Part shown: positions 19,567 through 30,191 of the stretch, one piece after another
Numbering within the stretch: the first letter of the stretch is position 1
How the letters are laid out: the number at the start of each line of letters is the position of its first letter
Assembly: GCA_021029095.1 (NCBI GenBank)
Contig: JAJOHG010000176.1
Location: 1 to 52,238 of the forward strand
DNA: 52,238 bases
From: Phellopilus nigrolimitatus
Taxonomy: Eukaryota > Basidiomycota > Agaricomycetes > Hymenochaetales > Hymenochaetaceae
Direction of reading: 5' to 3'
Program-made: the position numbers and the translations under genes
Notes under the pieces: model-generated
Told to the model about the DNA's origin: nothing
Database searches by the model: none
Seen by the model: only the letters and a program-made list of their open reading frames with translations

Positions 19567-22396
19567 ATGAGCGAGCATACAACAAGAGCAGACGAAGAAA
19601 CGTTGTTATCTTTCTTATTGAAATCTGCGACATATGAAGCTTTTCCGGACGATCCGCAGCCACAGACTTCACATCCCTTCGCCTCTTCCTCCTCCGACGC
19701 CCCGCTATCACTCCTCAGGAATCTAGTCGACACATCCGCAGTATTAAACAATACGCTGCTAGCTTATTCAAATTCATCGTTTTCTGATCACAAGTTCGTG
19801 TCCATCTTACGACAGAGCACAGCGCTCATCCACGGCCTTCACGCCGTCAGTGAGCTCTCCTTCTTTTCGATCTGCTTTGCCCTGTGTCGCTTAGTGTGTG
19901 CAAATCAACCGGTACTGATGGTCGTATATTCTAGTCTGAACAGGACACGCGAAGACGCGTCGATGCGCTCAAAGCACGCGATCGTGCCGGCGCCAGTATA
20001 GTCTATGGCGAGCCGATTCCGCTTGACAGAGATGTAATAACCGAATGGTGCATATCGAGAATTGAACAATGGGGGCGGAAAATGGGCATGGAGATTTTCA
20101 AGGATGAAGAAAGGAACGGGCACACGGTGGTCATGCTCGGAGGGAAAGTGCTCGTCGTCGAGGTTGACTTCGCCATCCAGAGAAGTGCATTCGATGTGTC
20201 AGATTCACGCATTTCCGTCGCAAGCGTCAAAACATCGCATGCCCTGTCATCTGGAACCACGGGAAATACGTTAGAAAGGTCCACGTCTCTGGACGAGTTT
20301 ATTCTTCGGACATGGAACATCTATCTTGACGAAGTCCAAAGCGACGCCGTCGAAAGCAGCATGCGAGCAGCCCAACTGGCGAAGGACATCCAAAGTCATT
20401 TAGCCTATCTGATGAAGCTCGACGTTCTTGCTTCGCAAGAAGGAGATACAGGACTCCGTTGGTTTAACGATTTGGGTCTCATAAGCGCGGTTACTGAACG
20501 GGTGGCGAAGGCAGAAATCGATTCCTTGACACCGTACGTGAACAAAGCACTCTTCGTTGAACTCTGCTAATGACTGCTATTGTTCATATTTTCCATTAGC
20601 TCCAATGTTAATTCTCCAGTCCAACTCGACATATTTCTGTCCCGTGCTCACGCGCTTGCTATTCCATATTTAGTCGCCCCATCCATGTCCTTCCTCGTCT
20701 ATCTCTCACCTCTAGCATACTACACCCTTGTATGTACATCTCAGACAGAATCGTCCGCCGCAAATCCGTCTACGCAAAGGCTCGATCCATTCTCGAAGCT
20801 TGATGTCCTTCCTTCCACTCTCCATTCTCGGCTCTATCGGATGGACTCGCGCCCACCAGGGACAACGATTGCCACGCTCGCGTTGACGCGCGTTTCCAGC
20901 TTGTCTGCAGGCTACGAGCCACACAATGGGCAGCGCCCGCACCTCGGTCGGCCGCACTTCCGTCTACCAGGCACATCGGCCCTCGCTTCGCTCGACCACA
21001 CTTTCCCCGTTTATCCAAATATTCCTTTGCCTCCCGCAGAAACGAGCATCAACTCGACGGGCATGCGGGACGTGTGGATGCTCGACTTTACAAATGGCAG
21101 TCGGTCTACTGGAATTGTTATGACCCATTCACGCATGTGTGAGATCCAACAGATTGTAAATCCTGCGAGCGCTATGGGGCGTATGATGCAGATGGAGATA
21201 CCCCCATTACCAGGAAGCTGGTTGGGCCTGCTTGTGAGTCATTCCATCTGGATCTGGGCCCTAGGAAAGGCGTCACTATTGTGGTTGGGGAGCTTCGCTC
21301 CCCACTTACCGGGATATGGTTACCAAAAGCATATCACGTGACTGTCTTATTAACTTGTTTTCGGATAGATCAATCCTACGCAACCACCCTCTGAGCGTTA
21401 TATCACAATCTATGTGCGTTTATATCCCAATTTAAAGTGGTAGATCTTAATGATGAAAATAAATTAAGCACTCGCCATCTAATGCGCATCCGCCTCTGCG
21501 ACTACGTCTCACAGCACCTAATGAGGCTGGCTTTCTGCTGGAGAAGATACCCGTAAGGTCCTTGAAAGAGGTCTATGGCGTTCTCGAGGTGAGGTTAACT
21601 TCTTCTCCTCTGTTTTCCTCCCATCGCAAGTTAACGTTCGCAATGCGGGCAACCTAGATTGTTAGAGACCAATGCTGGATGAACGAGACACTTAAGACTG
21701 TTGACTGGGTTGCAGAGGACTTGATGCCCGATATCGATGGTACGAATGACGAAAATACTCAAGATTCCGGAAACGCCACAGAAGACGAGCTAAGCGCGTT
21801 ATTGAACGGTAAGCGGCTCCGAAAATTGCGATTCCCCCCCCCCCCCCCCCCTGGATTTGACACCGTTCTTTGCCACTGGTGTTCTAATTTCTGCGTACTG
21901 ATATGTCAATGTTCATGTATCGATGCTTATATTTTATCCAGGAACATACACACCAAGTCGCATACCAGTGAACGTCTTCCTTCCGGCCCGCCCTCCCTCG
22001 TTTCCTGGTAGTGGGATGGACGTGTCCGAGGAACTCGACTCTGATGCGGAAAGTGCCGTTCCAGGGCTCGCATCCATCTCGATGTCTTCAAACGTGACCA
22101 CGCCCGCACCATGTCTCGCACTTGCTTTCGCTGTCCACGTATCCGGACAACCCGGACAGAGCAGCTCAGCCATCCGGACGGGGTTGAGCCAGGCAGCACT
22201 TGTGTTGCGCCATGACCGCTCCCGGCGGCGGGGCATACGCGTAGACGTGAACGTAAGCCTGGATGACGGGAATGGCTTGTCTGGTGGCAAGCGACCACCT
22301 GGGCAGCTTCTTGACGAACTTGAAGAGAGCATACGCCGGGGTGGCGCTTTCGGGGCAGCGGGTAGGGTCTGGGTCTGGGCAGCTCAGGGCGCGTGA
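19567..22396 (+). CDS. MED1: Mediator of RNA polymerase II transcription subunit 1
   Basis: Med1 sits in the middle module of Mediator and relays signals from activators to RNA polymerase II. Seven exons: 19567-19845, 19935-20533, 20600-21233, 21369-21413, 21469-21588, 21658-21808 and 21942-22396, giving 760 aa. Recognisable segments in order are SEQDTRRRVDALKARDRAGA, YGEPIPLDRDVITEWCISRI, LGGKVLVVEVDF, LDEFILRTWNIYLDEVQ, QLDIFLSRAHALAIPYLVAP with FLVYLSPLAYYTL, DVWMLDFTNGSRSTGIVMT and a final block with SLSQAAL-like and DVNVSLDDGN segments. These fit the fungal Med1 domain by memory. The start at 19567 is the in-frame ATG at the front of a plausible helical N-terminus; another in-frame ATG at 19366 precedes sequence that does not look coding. 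Intron 6 contains an 18-C run. The N-terminal boundary is the least certain part. Confidence 0.8.
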
Positions 22397-22456
22397 AACG
22401 ACGAGCAGTGCAGGAGAACAAAATGCTTGCGGTAGCCCGCCCGTTTTGGTGACGCG

Positions 22457-22909
22457 TCAGGCCTTAAGGAATTGTCTCGTCTTCTTCGCTGATCCGCCAC
22501 ATGGTTTCGCTCTACGAAGCTCGTCCTCGGGTCCTGCATAGTTTTGCCCGTCGGCGTATACAATGTGCTGCTGAAAATGTGTGCGGTTGATGTGCGGTAC
22601 GCGCTGATACTTGATATCGCCATCGACATCGTGCTGCACAATATGAGACGAAGCACATCTTTTTGCGCAACTCCGAGTCTTCGACCTTCCACATCTTTGC
22701 AAATCCCAACACGACCTTTCGGAGACACGGACAAGGATTTGTTTGGAACCTGTCCAGGATCTTCCGACTCCCTTAACTCGTCGGCCTGTATTACAATCGA
22801 CTATCAGGTTCATGATATAGGGATCTTGGGGCGTAATCGGACCTTCGTACTGAACACTCATGATAACCGTGTGCCTATGTATCGCGTCCTTCGCGTCATT
22901 ATTGCACAT
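22457..22909 (-). CDS. Hypothetical protein, small minus-strand frame
   Basis: An open frame of 150 codons lies in the 870-bp gap between the converging 3' ends of MED1 and the RACK1 gene. An internal ATG at 22861 begins MSVQYEGPITPQDPYIMNLI, the most protein-like part. The middle is Arg/Cys/Ser-rich and the end reads GPEDELRRAKPCGG. I do not recognise a family. Introns are possible, since GT and AG sites occur, and the true product could join the N-terminal part to a different frame. It may be only a chance frame in a 3' flank. Confidence 0.25.
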   Translation of the reverse strand: MCNNDAKDAIHRHTVIMSVQYEGPITPQDPYIMNLIVDCNTGRRVKGVGRSWTGSKQILVRVSERSCWDLQRCGRSKTRSCAKRCASSHIVQHDVDGDIKYQRVPHINRTHFQQHIVYADGQNYAGPEDELRRAKPCGGSAKKTRQFLKA

Positions 22910-23266
22910 GTATGTTTGTGATCATCATTTGGGAAAAGCGGTCTAGATGTGGCCACGGGCCGTACCGAAACCATTGATACGCATGCCCACGAAGAATTGG
23001 AAGACTACACCTGTGGACTCTCGACGATTCCATCCCTATCTTGTTCGCATCTTAGGGTCGAAACCGTTCAAAATTTTCATGAGCCAAGCCCGAAATCAAA
23101 ACACACTCGATAACAATAAAAGAAGCAAAGAAATCGATTGCGTAGGGTACTGCACCGACAACCCAATACAGACCCATGCCCATCTAAACCATACACACAT
23201 AGTACATGACAGCTACGCGACGTACAGCCCTCCTTGCACGCAAACATTTTTTTTTGTCGGAGGCTT

Positions 23267-24524
23267 TTAGGAGATAACGGTCCAGACCCGGACGAGGTCA
23301 TCTGAGAAACCACCGTACAGGGTCTGGCCGTCAGAAGACCACGCGAGCGAGACGCATTCGGGTGTGGAACCACTTCCGCCAAGGTCAATTTCGGGCTTGA
23401 GCTCATCAACGATCGATCTAAAAACGCAAAAAAAACGTTAATGCATAAATATTCGGAATTGAAAGAGCAGTTTGAATTCCAACGCACTTGCTCTCCAAAT
23501 CGAATATCTTCACACAGCTCGCCGTTGCGGCGCAAAGCCAGTAACGGTTGGGCGAGAACACAAGCGCATTGACGATGTCGCCAGCCTCAAGGGAGTAAAG
23601 GTGCTTGCCGTCATTGAGGTCCCAGAGCATTGTGATGCCGTCCTTGCCGCCTGATGCGGCAAGCGAGCCATCTGGGGAGACAGAGACGGTGTTGATGTAA
23701 CCCGTGTGGCCATAGTGGTTCGTTCGCAGTTTGCATTTGGATAGTTCCCAGACCTAGTATGTAATTCGTCAGAACGCGTGAAAATATTTGATCATAGATT
23801 CAAAGAGCGGGAGGTCAGAGATCTTGGTGGAAAAATAGTCTCATAGGGCTTATGCCCTCTGAAGTAGCAAATATATAAAGATGTAGCATCATTCCGAAAC
23901 GAAACGGTATAAATACAAAAACATTAAGCCCGACATACCTTGACGACCTTATCCCAGCCACAGGACACAATTACGGGGTTGACGGGATTCGGGCTGAAGC
24001 GCACGCACGACACCCTATACACCGGTTGATTGTTGAGAAAACGTAAAACAAAAATAGATATAAGTCTATACGCACCACTCAGTATGTCCATCGTCCTTGA
24101 TGTCAAATTTGCACTCGCCAAGGGTGTTCCAGAGCTTAATCGTGCGGTCGCGCGAGCCGGAGACAATCTGCCTGTTGTCAGCGGAGAAGCTGACACTAAG
24201 GACATCGGAAGTGTGGCCGACAAAGCGGCGGGTGGTCGCGCCGGTGTTGAGGTCCCAAAGACGAAGGGTATGGTCCCAGGACGAAGAGAGGGCGAACTGG
24301 CCATCGGAGGAGATGACAATGTCAGAGACGAAGTGGTTGTGGCCCTTAAGGACCTTCTTGGGGTACCCATACGTGTCGTCTCCCCGGGTGAGCTGCCAGA
24401 CGATGATAGTCTTGTCGCGGGACGCGGTGAGGATCATGTCCGGGTTTTCGGACGACGTCGCGATGGCTGTCACCCATCCCTTATGGCCCGGTAATGAGCC
24501 CAGGTAGCGCAGCTGGTCGGCCAT
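23267..24524 (-). CDS. RACK1 / Cpc2 / Asc1 homologue (WD40 ribosome-associated scaffold)
   Basis: This is the seven-bladed WD40 protein that binds the head of the 40S subunit and acts as a G-beta-like signalling scaffold. Four exons: 24076-24524, 23939-24014, 23488-23753 and 23267-23417, giving 313 aa against about 315-319 in relatives. It begins [22 protein letters not shown] repeats follow with typical ends: [66 protein letters not shown] and [12 protein letters not shown]. Splicing restores [22 protein letters not shown] and [12 protein letters not shown] across the three introns, all GT-AG. Animal and fungal RACK1 genes often host box C/D snoRNAs in introns; the 185-nt intron at 23754-23938 is the only roomy one here, and I do not see a clear C/D box pair in it. 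Identification is firm. Confidence 0.96.
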
Positions 24525-27028
24525 ATTTTCGTGTTTGTGCGGTGTGCGGTGTCGGCGACGTGAAGCGGTCTCGACCCAGACGCTATGATGCGTACAAAAT
24601 GATACAGAAAATAATCGAATTTACTCAAGAACTATACAGCACCAGCACCAGTCACGTGATATAGAATTATGCCTTTGAATATTCCATATTGGGCACTCGG
24701 TCACTCAGACACTCAGAATTTGCAATCATCGGTGGTCTACCAAGAAAGATCTGGAGATAATCAAGTCAAGTAGCATCTCCTGCACTTCATCAGTCACCCC
24801 TTTTACTGATTTTCCTGCGAAACTGAACTGGCACTCACAAAAGCTGGTCTGGTCGCACAGTTGTCAAGATGTAACCGCTATTTTACGTTCCATGAAGAGC
24901 GCCAGTAACCCAGCGCATCTACTTGAGATTGTTCTAATCTTGCAAGCATCCTTTGATTCCTTTCCTTCGATACGGGACAATGCGCGCGCAGCTCGTTACC
25001 TGGGAACGCGATGCATGTTGTATCGTCGGACTTGGCGCGATGGTCCGTCTTGCATACCTTGGTGCTGGCATGTGCTATCAGTCCCCACGGGTCGCGGTAT
25101 TGATGAGATGGCCGATTCTAGGTGGCGAGCGTGACCCCAGGGCCTTCGCGTTTCAGCCGATGTATAACGATGCTGCTCGTATTTACCGATATTTTGGTAG
25201 ATACTAAATATTTCCGACTTCATCGCGAGCAATCTCATTGAGATGTATATGCGAAGATTAACCGGCTTGTTCAAAGTACGGATGCTTTCAACATACGTCA
25301 AAATTTCTTTACTCAAGACATCTGAGATGGCGGTTACGAGCAGTCCACGTGCAGGTGCCTGGTCACGTTGTGGACGGGTCTGTGGAGGTGGCTCGACCTC
25401 GACATTGAAACGAGCGATCAGGCGGAGCAAGAGAATATCTAGATGTCGAACGTTGAGCCATCGTGCCGCTATGGATCGGGCATTCATTCAAATGGAAGAT
25501 CCAGAAGTGATACAAAGTCGGTGCGTTCTTCAAGTCGATCACTAAAATTCAAGCTAGCCTATCTCGGGGGGATCGCTGCTGGTCCGACCATTTATCACAA
25601 TTATTCGATAAGAAATACTCATTCTGAGTAATGCGTTTGCAACGTAATAGAGTAAGATTGATATTGACCTGGATTCCTGGAAGTATGGAAAATGTGTTCG
25701 CAAAATGAATAAGTATAAGAATATCATGGAGAGAAAGAAATAGTAAGCCGTCTTGTGGCACATTGCTAGTCAAAAGGCTCTTAGCTACTTTAACGCCGTG
25801 ATCATTCAGGTTCGGACGGCCGTTAGTGCTCAAAGCCTCCAAAGAACGTTCTCTACAAAAATCTCTAACGGGTCGATCCATAACCGGCCCTGTCTTCCTC
25901 CTCATTTTCATCCAAAGCCAGATTGATCGAAACATATGACTGCCGGGACTTTTTACTGCTCCCACTTCTGCAGAGGTCAGCAATGTCATTTCGAAGGTTG
26001 AGAGTGATGTGTTACGTATAGCACCACACCTACCTGCAAGATCATCAAACAGGAAAAAGATACGGTTTGGAAGGAAGAGTAGGAAGAAGCATCGATTTGA
26101 GGAACTCAAAATAGCTCGGAAACCTATCAGAAAACAGTTTGCATGGACGAAAGTTTTCAACACGGAATTTAAGAAACATATGTGGTGTCAGCAATGACTG
26201 CGTTATTCCTTCTGCTCTTTTGGAAAAGAGGAAGGACACGAGGGAAGACAGGAGCGACTCCGACTCGGCTAGAGCATCTGAGATCGGGGCGGGGGGAGAC
26301 AGACTTATCCTCCTCAAGACCATAAAGGATCCAATACATCGTGAGCCTTCTTTCATCCGGGCCTAAAGGTATCCAGGACTGGCTTAGTGGCTGATGCAGA
26401 CTATCACTTGTGATTACGATATAAATCTAGAAAAACAAAGTGGAGGCAAGAAAATATCAGCTGGACCTGGTGGCGGACCAAGATATCAGACCCTGAGCAC
26501 GAGACTTTTCGCGTTTGCATGAGCACCACTAGGATGTCGATTGCATTCGTGAATCAAAGCACCGAACTGAAAGTGCGAGATCACGGTTTATGAAGTAAAA
26601 GATACCCAAACTGGGAGCTTTTTAGTGAGAATATAGTGTCTGCGAGATCGCGTCGTGAACCCGTCGAAGATAGGTAAGCATAAAAAGCTATTCCTTGAAC
26701 GAGCTTGACATTGCGAAAAACGACATTCAAGAAAAGACGCTGGCAGTTCGGCAGCTGACGAGAAATGCATCATTTTCGTGAGATTCCCGTATTTGTCAGT
26801 CACCGGTCTAGCGCGTTTGCCTCTTGCAAGTTTGAAGTCGTGTCTTGACGCGTCGAGAAAGTCTGCATCGTGAATATTTTCTCCTGCTAGCACGTCAATA
26901 TTAATATTCATTGCTTTGATCCATTACTTCAGATAACCTAAACCCACAATTTTTGGCGACGACGAGGGATGTCCAGTCTATAGTTTGGACATCAAGAATT
27001 CCACAGGTTGCCCGTACGGTCAGCTGGC
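24525..27028. other. 2.5-kb intergenic region between RACK1 and the transporter
   Basis: The flanking genes diverge, so both promoters lie here. The interior has several medium-length minus-strand frames (24996-25487, 25549-26163, 26045-26356, 26588-26911). None gives a clear exon chain. One short stretch resembles a cytochrome P450 tail (see findings), which hints at an eroded gene. Confidence 0.45.
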
Positions 27029-28640
27029 ATGGCGTCGGGTGCGGCTTATAACAGACTTGAAGCAGAACCAGATGGACAGGCATATGGACACCACAATGAT
27101 GACTTAGAGGACCTGGACTTGCCGGAGTTCGTAGACAGAACCGCGCTCTCGAAGGAAGATCGAAAGAGGTTGTGGTGGAGGAACGCAATCGTCAATTTGA
27201 TGTTCATAGCAGCCTGGTTTGTCCCTATCCACTTGACTTCGACTGGGTTTACTTGACAGTGTCTATGAAGGTTTATCGTTGCCATAATTCTGTCGGTGTA
27301 CAACAAATGGATGTTTTCGCCAGACCGCTATGGATTTTCATGGCCGCTATTCGTTACAATGCTCCATATGTTTATTCAGTTTGTGTTGGCTGCGCTTGTG
27401 AGGAATGTGTGGCCGTTGAAATTTCGTCCCCTCCACAATCCGAACAAAAAAGACTACGGGTCAGTTACTACGTGCATGTAATGGATCTTGAGCTAATGCA
27501 GGCCAATATACATATGCAGACGAAAAGTCATCCCCACTGCCATCGCAACAGGACTCGATATCGGCCTGTCGAACTTCTCTCTCAAAACCATTACTCTATC
27601 GTTTTACAGTAAGTTTGCAGCCACTATAGGGCTGGAATCTGATACTGATATATTGGCAAGCTATGTGCAAGTCGTCCTCGCTTATCTTCGTCCTCTTCTT
27701 CGCGTTTCTATTCAAGTTGGAGAAATTCTCTTTGCGCCTCGTTGGGGTCATCCTTCTTATTTTCGTCGGTGTCCTCATGATGGTTGCGACGGAGACACAG
27801 TTCGTCTTTCTTGGTTTCGTCTTGGTCACAAGCGCGAGTGCACTCGGGGGGTTACGGTGGAGTCTGACACATCTGCTATTGAAACAAAAAGAAGTCGGCA
27901 TGGATAATCCAGCAGCAGCGATTTACTGGCTTGCGCCAGTGATGGGCGTTTCTCTGGCCTTTGTTAGCTTGCTTCTTGAAGACTGGGCATCAATTTTTGG
28001 CAGCAAGTTCTTTGATAGCATGCAGCATGCTTTAAGCTCGGTGCTTTTCCTCGCTATCCCCGGGACGATGGCGTTCTTCATGGTCTTGACCGAATATTAG
28101 TGAGTTCTCCCATTCTAATTTCGTCCTCTGTTCAACATCGACTTTTGCTACTACTTGGACAAAAATAATAGATCTAAAATATTATACATAGCATAATCCA
28201 ACGCGCAGGCGTTGTGCCCATGTCAATTGCTGGGATCGCGAAAGAGGTCACTCAGATATCAGTCTCAGCGTGGCTGTTCGGAGACGAACTGACACCGCTG
28301 AACGTAGCTGGCGTCGCTGTTACAGTCTGCGGTGAGCGTGCTTCTCATACAATAGTGCCACAATTTGTTGACCTTTTACTTGGATCCAGGTATAGCACTG
28401 TATACGTATCACAAGTACCGTAAAACTGTTGACCTCCAAGGTCCGGGTAACTTTGAACAGAACAACTTTGAACAGAACGTGGCGCTGAGCCGTGGAGATT
28501 ATGTTCACGATGGGTCATCGCTGGAGCTTGACGAGCGTATACCTCTCACACTGCCTGGATCGATCACTTCCGCCCTTGAATCCTCCGAGAAGGTACGCGA
28601 GCCGTCTTTTGTTACTCCTGAAGTTCGCCCACATCATTGA
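27029..28640 (+). CDS. Triose-phosphate-translocator family transporter (SLC35C2-like)
   Basis: Members are multi-pass secretory-pathway or organelle membrane carriers of nucleotide sugars or sugar phosphates. Six exons: 27029-27216, 27271-27459, 27520-27608, 27661-28099, 28192-28331 and 28390-28640, giving 431 aa. An acidic cytosolic N-terminus of about 45 residues is followed by about ten hydrophobic segments. Family marks are ILSVYNKWMFSPDRYGFSWP, TAIATGLDIGLSNFSL, SFYTMCKSSSLIFVLFFAF, LGGLRWSLTHLLLKQ and a last block with PMSIAGIAKEVTQISVSAWL. The C-terminal tail is hydrophilic and contains a tiny duplication, NFEQNNFEQN. The splice at 28100-28191 restores EYYIIQRAG. Substrate cannot be told from sequence. 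The C-terminus could differ if the alternative donor gtacgc at about 28593 is used. Confidence 0.85.
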
Positions 28641-30191
28641 ACGCGGCGAGCTGGTGAGAACGGGCCGCAGGTATGTACATATGGGGACATGGTTGTCACC
28701 GTAACTACGACCATTGGTATAGCTGTGTACCGGCTTGCTAATCGAAATCGGCATGCGTTACCATCACTAGCGCTCGTCTGCGTTCAATACCTGTTCACAA
28801 AGTCTAAAGGACTCTTCGGCGCCGGGAAGTGTCAACACCATCCTCGGCGCCATCGAGGATGTAGAACATGTTCCTCCGCACTTCGTCTTGTGGCGAGCTC
28901 ATGAGGAGTTTTGCTCGGTCATTTGTCCGGTTTAGCAGCGTTTATTCGTATATGCTGACGCTTTCTGTTTCCTGTCCTTCCGGTGACTGAACGCGTTTTT
29001 CCGCCGCCCAAGGATAATTCTGTCATTCCTAGCAACGTCGGCCATGCTGAGGACTTAGTTAATGGTGAGAACCAGGATGATGGGAGTAACGCTGCTTTCA
29101 TCGTGCACAGCGCGGCGGGGACGGGGTCTTCTTCATTGCCGATCGGCGAATTTGAAACTTCGGGCACAACTGGAGCGGCCAGACGAGGCGATGGCGTCGC
29201 CACGGAACGGACACGTTTCTCGTAGGGCGCACTGTTTGATTCGATTGAATCTCCCGCACTGTAATTTTGCTTTTGATCGCGTCATTAAATATTATACAAT
29301 TTCGAGGTCGCTATTGCAGATTATGCGGTGCATTAGTTTATACCTATTTTTGGATGAGATAAATGTCGAATTCAGGGTATTCTAGTCGTACGAAATCGCA
29401 CGTCGCTGGCCGCTGCCAGCGTCGTTGCCGCCTTTCCGATCATGATCTTGCTGCCATCAAAAGTTCAGAACCGCCACGGTTCAGGGTTGGTGCGTCTTGA
29501 ATAGTTAACTTTCATATAGCCGACCGGACTATCTGAAATGGAAGGTTGTTCGTTTCTCCTCCTCTCCTCCTCGACTAAATGGCTCTGATAGGCGGATATC
29601 CTGGTGCAAGCCCGTGCCTCCTCGTGAAGATTTCATGCAATAATCGATCCGTTGAGCTCTCTGTCGTTTCGTCTATCAGTCCACGTGCACGGCCCGTCCT
29701 CAGCCGCCGATACCACCTGGATTTTGCGTTTAAACGGGAAAATAGGCGAAGATAGAGTAAGATAGAGAAATGCTTGGTCAAGAAAGAAAATTGAGAGTCT
29801 ACTGTGGTCAAAATACACGAACTCTGCTGTACGTATTGGGCGCTTAAAAGGTGTAGAAAGTTGCTAATGATTTGAACGCCATCGCTGGAAAGCTAGGGTG
29901 CAAAATCCTGGTTTATCGACTGTTATGCTGGTAACTTGTGGCGGCAGGGTGTTTCATCTGTCGGCAAAAGGACCCCGGGAGTTGGTCCGAAACTAAAAAA
30001 TAAACAGTCGCAAATGATCAAATCTCGATACAGGATTCAAACATGGACCCTTGAACTTTTGATCAATCGTACGTGATCATGACTGCGCGAAGCTTTCGTC
30101 ATAGCCGAACGTGGCTCATCCAAGCCTATAAACCGCGAAGCGCGTCCGAACATACCGTCTCCTCCTCCCCTCTCTCCTTTCCGCGAAAATT
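28641..30191. other. 1.55-kb intergenic region
   Basis: No supported complete gene. A Ser/Gly/Glu-rich frame at 28983-29225 (+) ends in a stop and could be an alternative last exon of the transporter, but no strong splice evidence ties it in. The final 300 bp is the likely promoter of the zinc-cluster gene. Confidence 0.45.

Noticed and set aside
25549..26163. 204-codon minus-strand frame in the RACK1-transporter gap
   Set aside because: No recognisable motif, A+T-rich composition, and no neighbouring exon that would extend it.
30020..30110. GGATTCAAACATGG, a possible reverse T arm of a tRNA
   Set aside because: Stem pairing fails and there is no matching 5' half; palindromic TGATCA motifs nearby explain the impression of structure.
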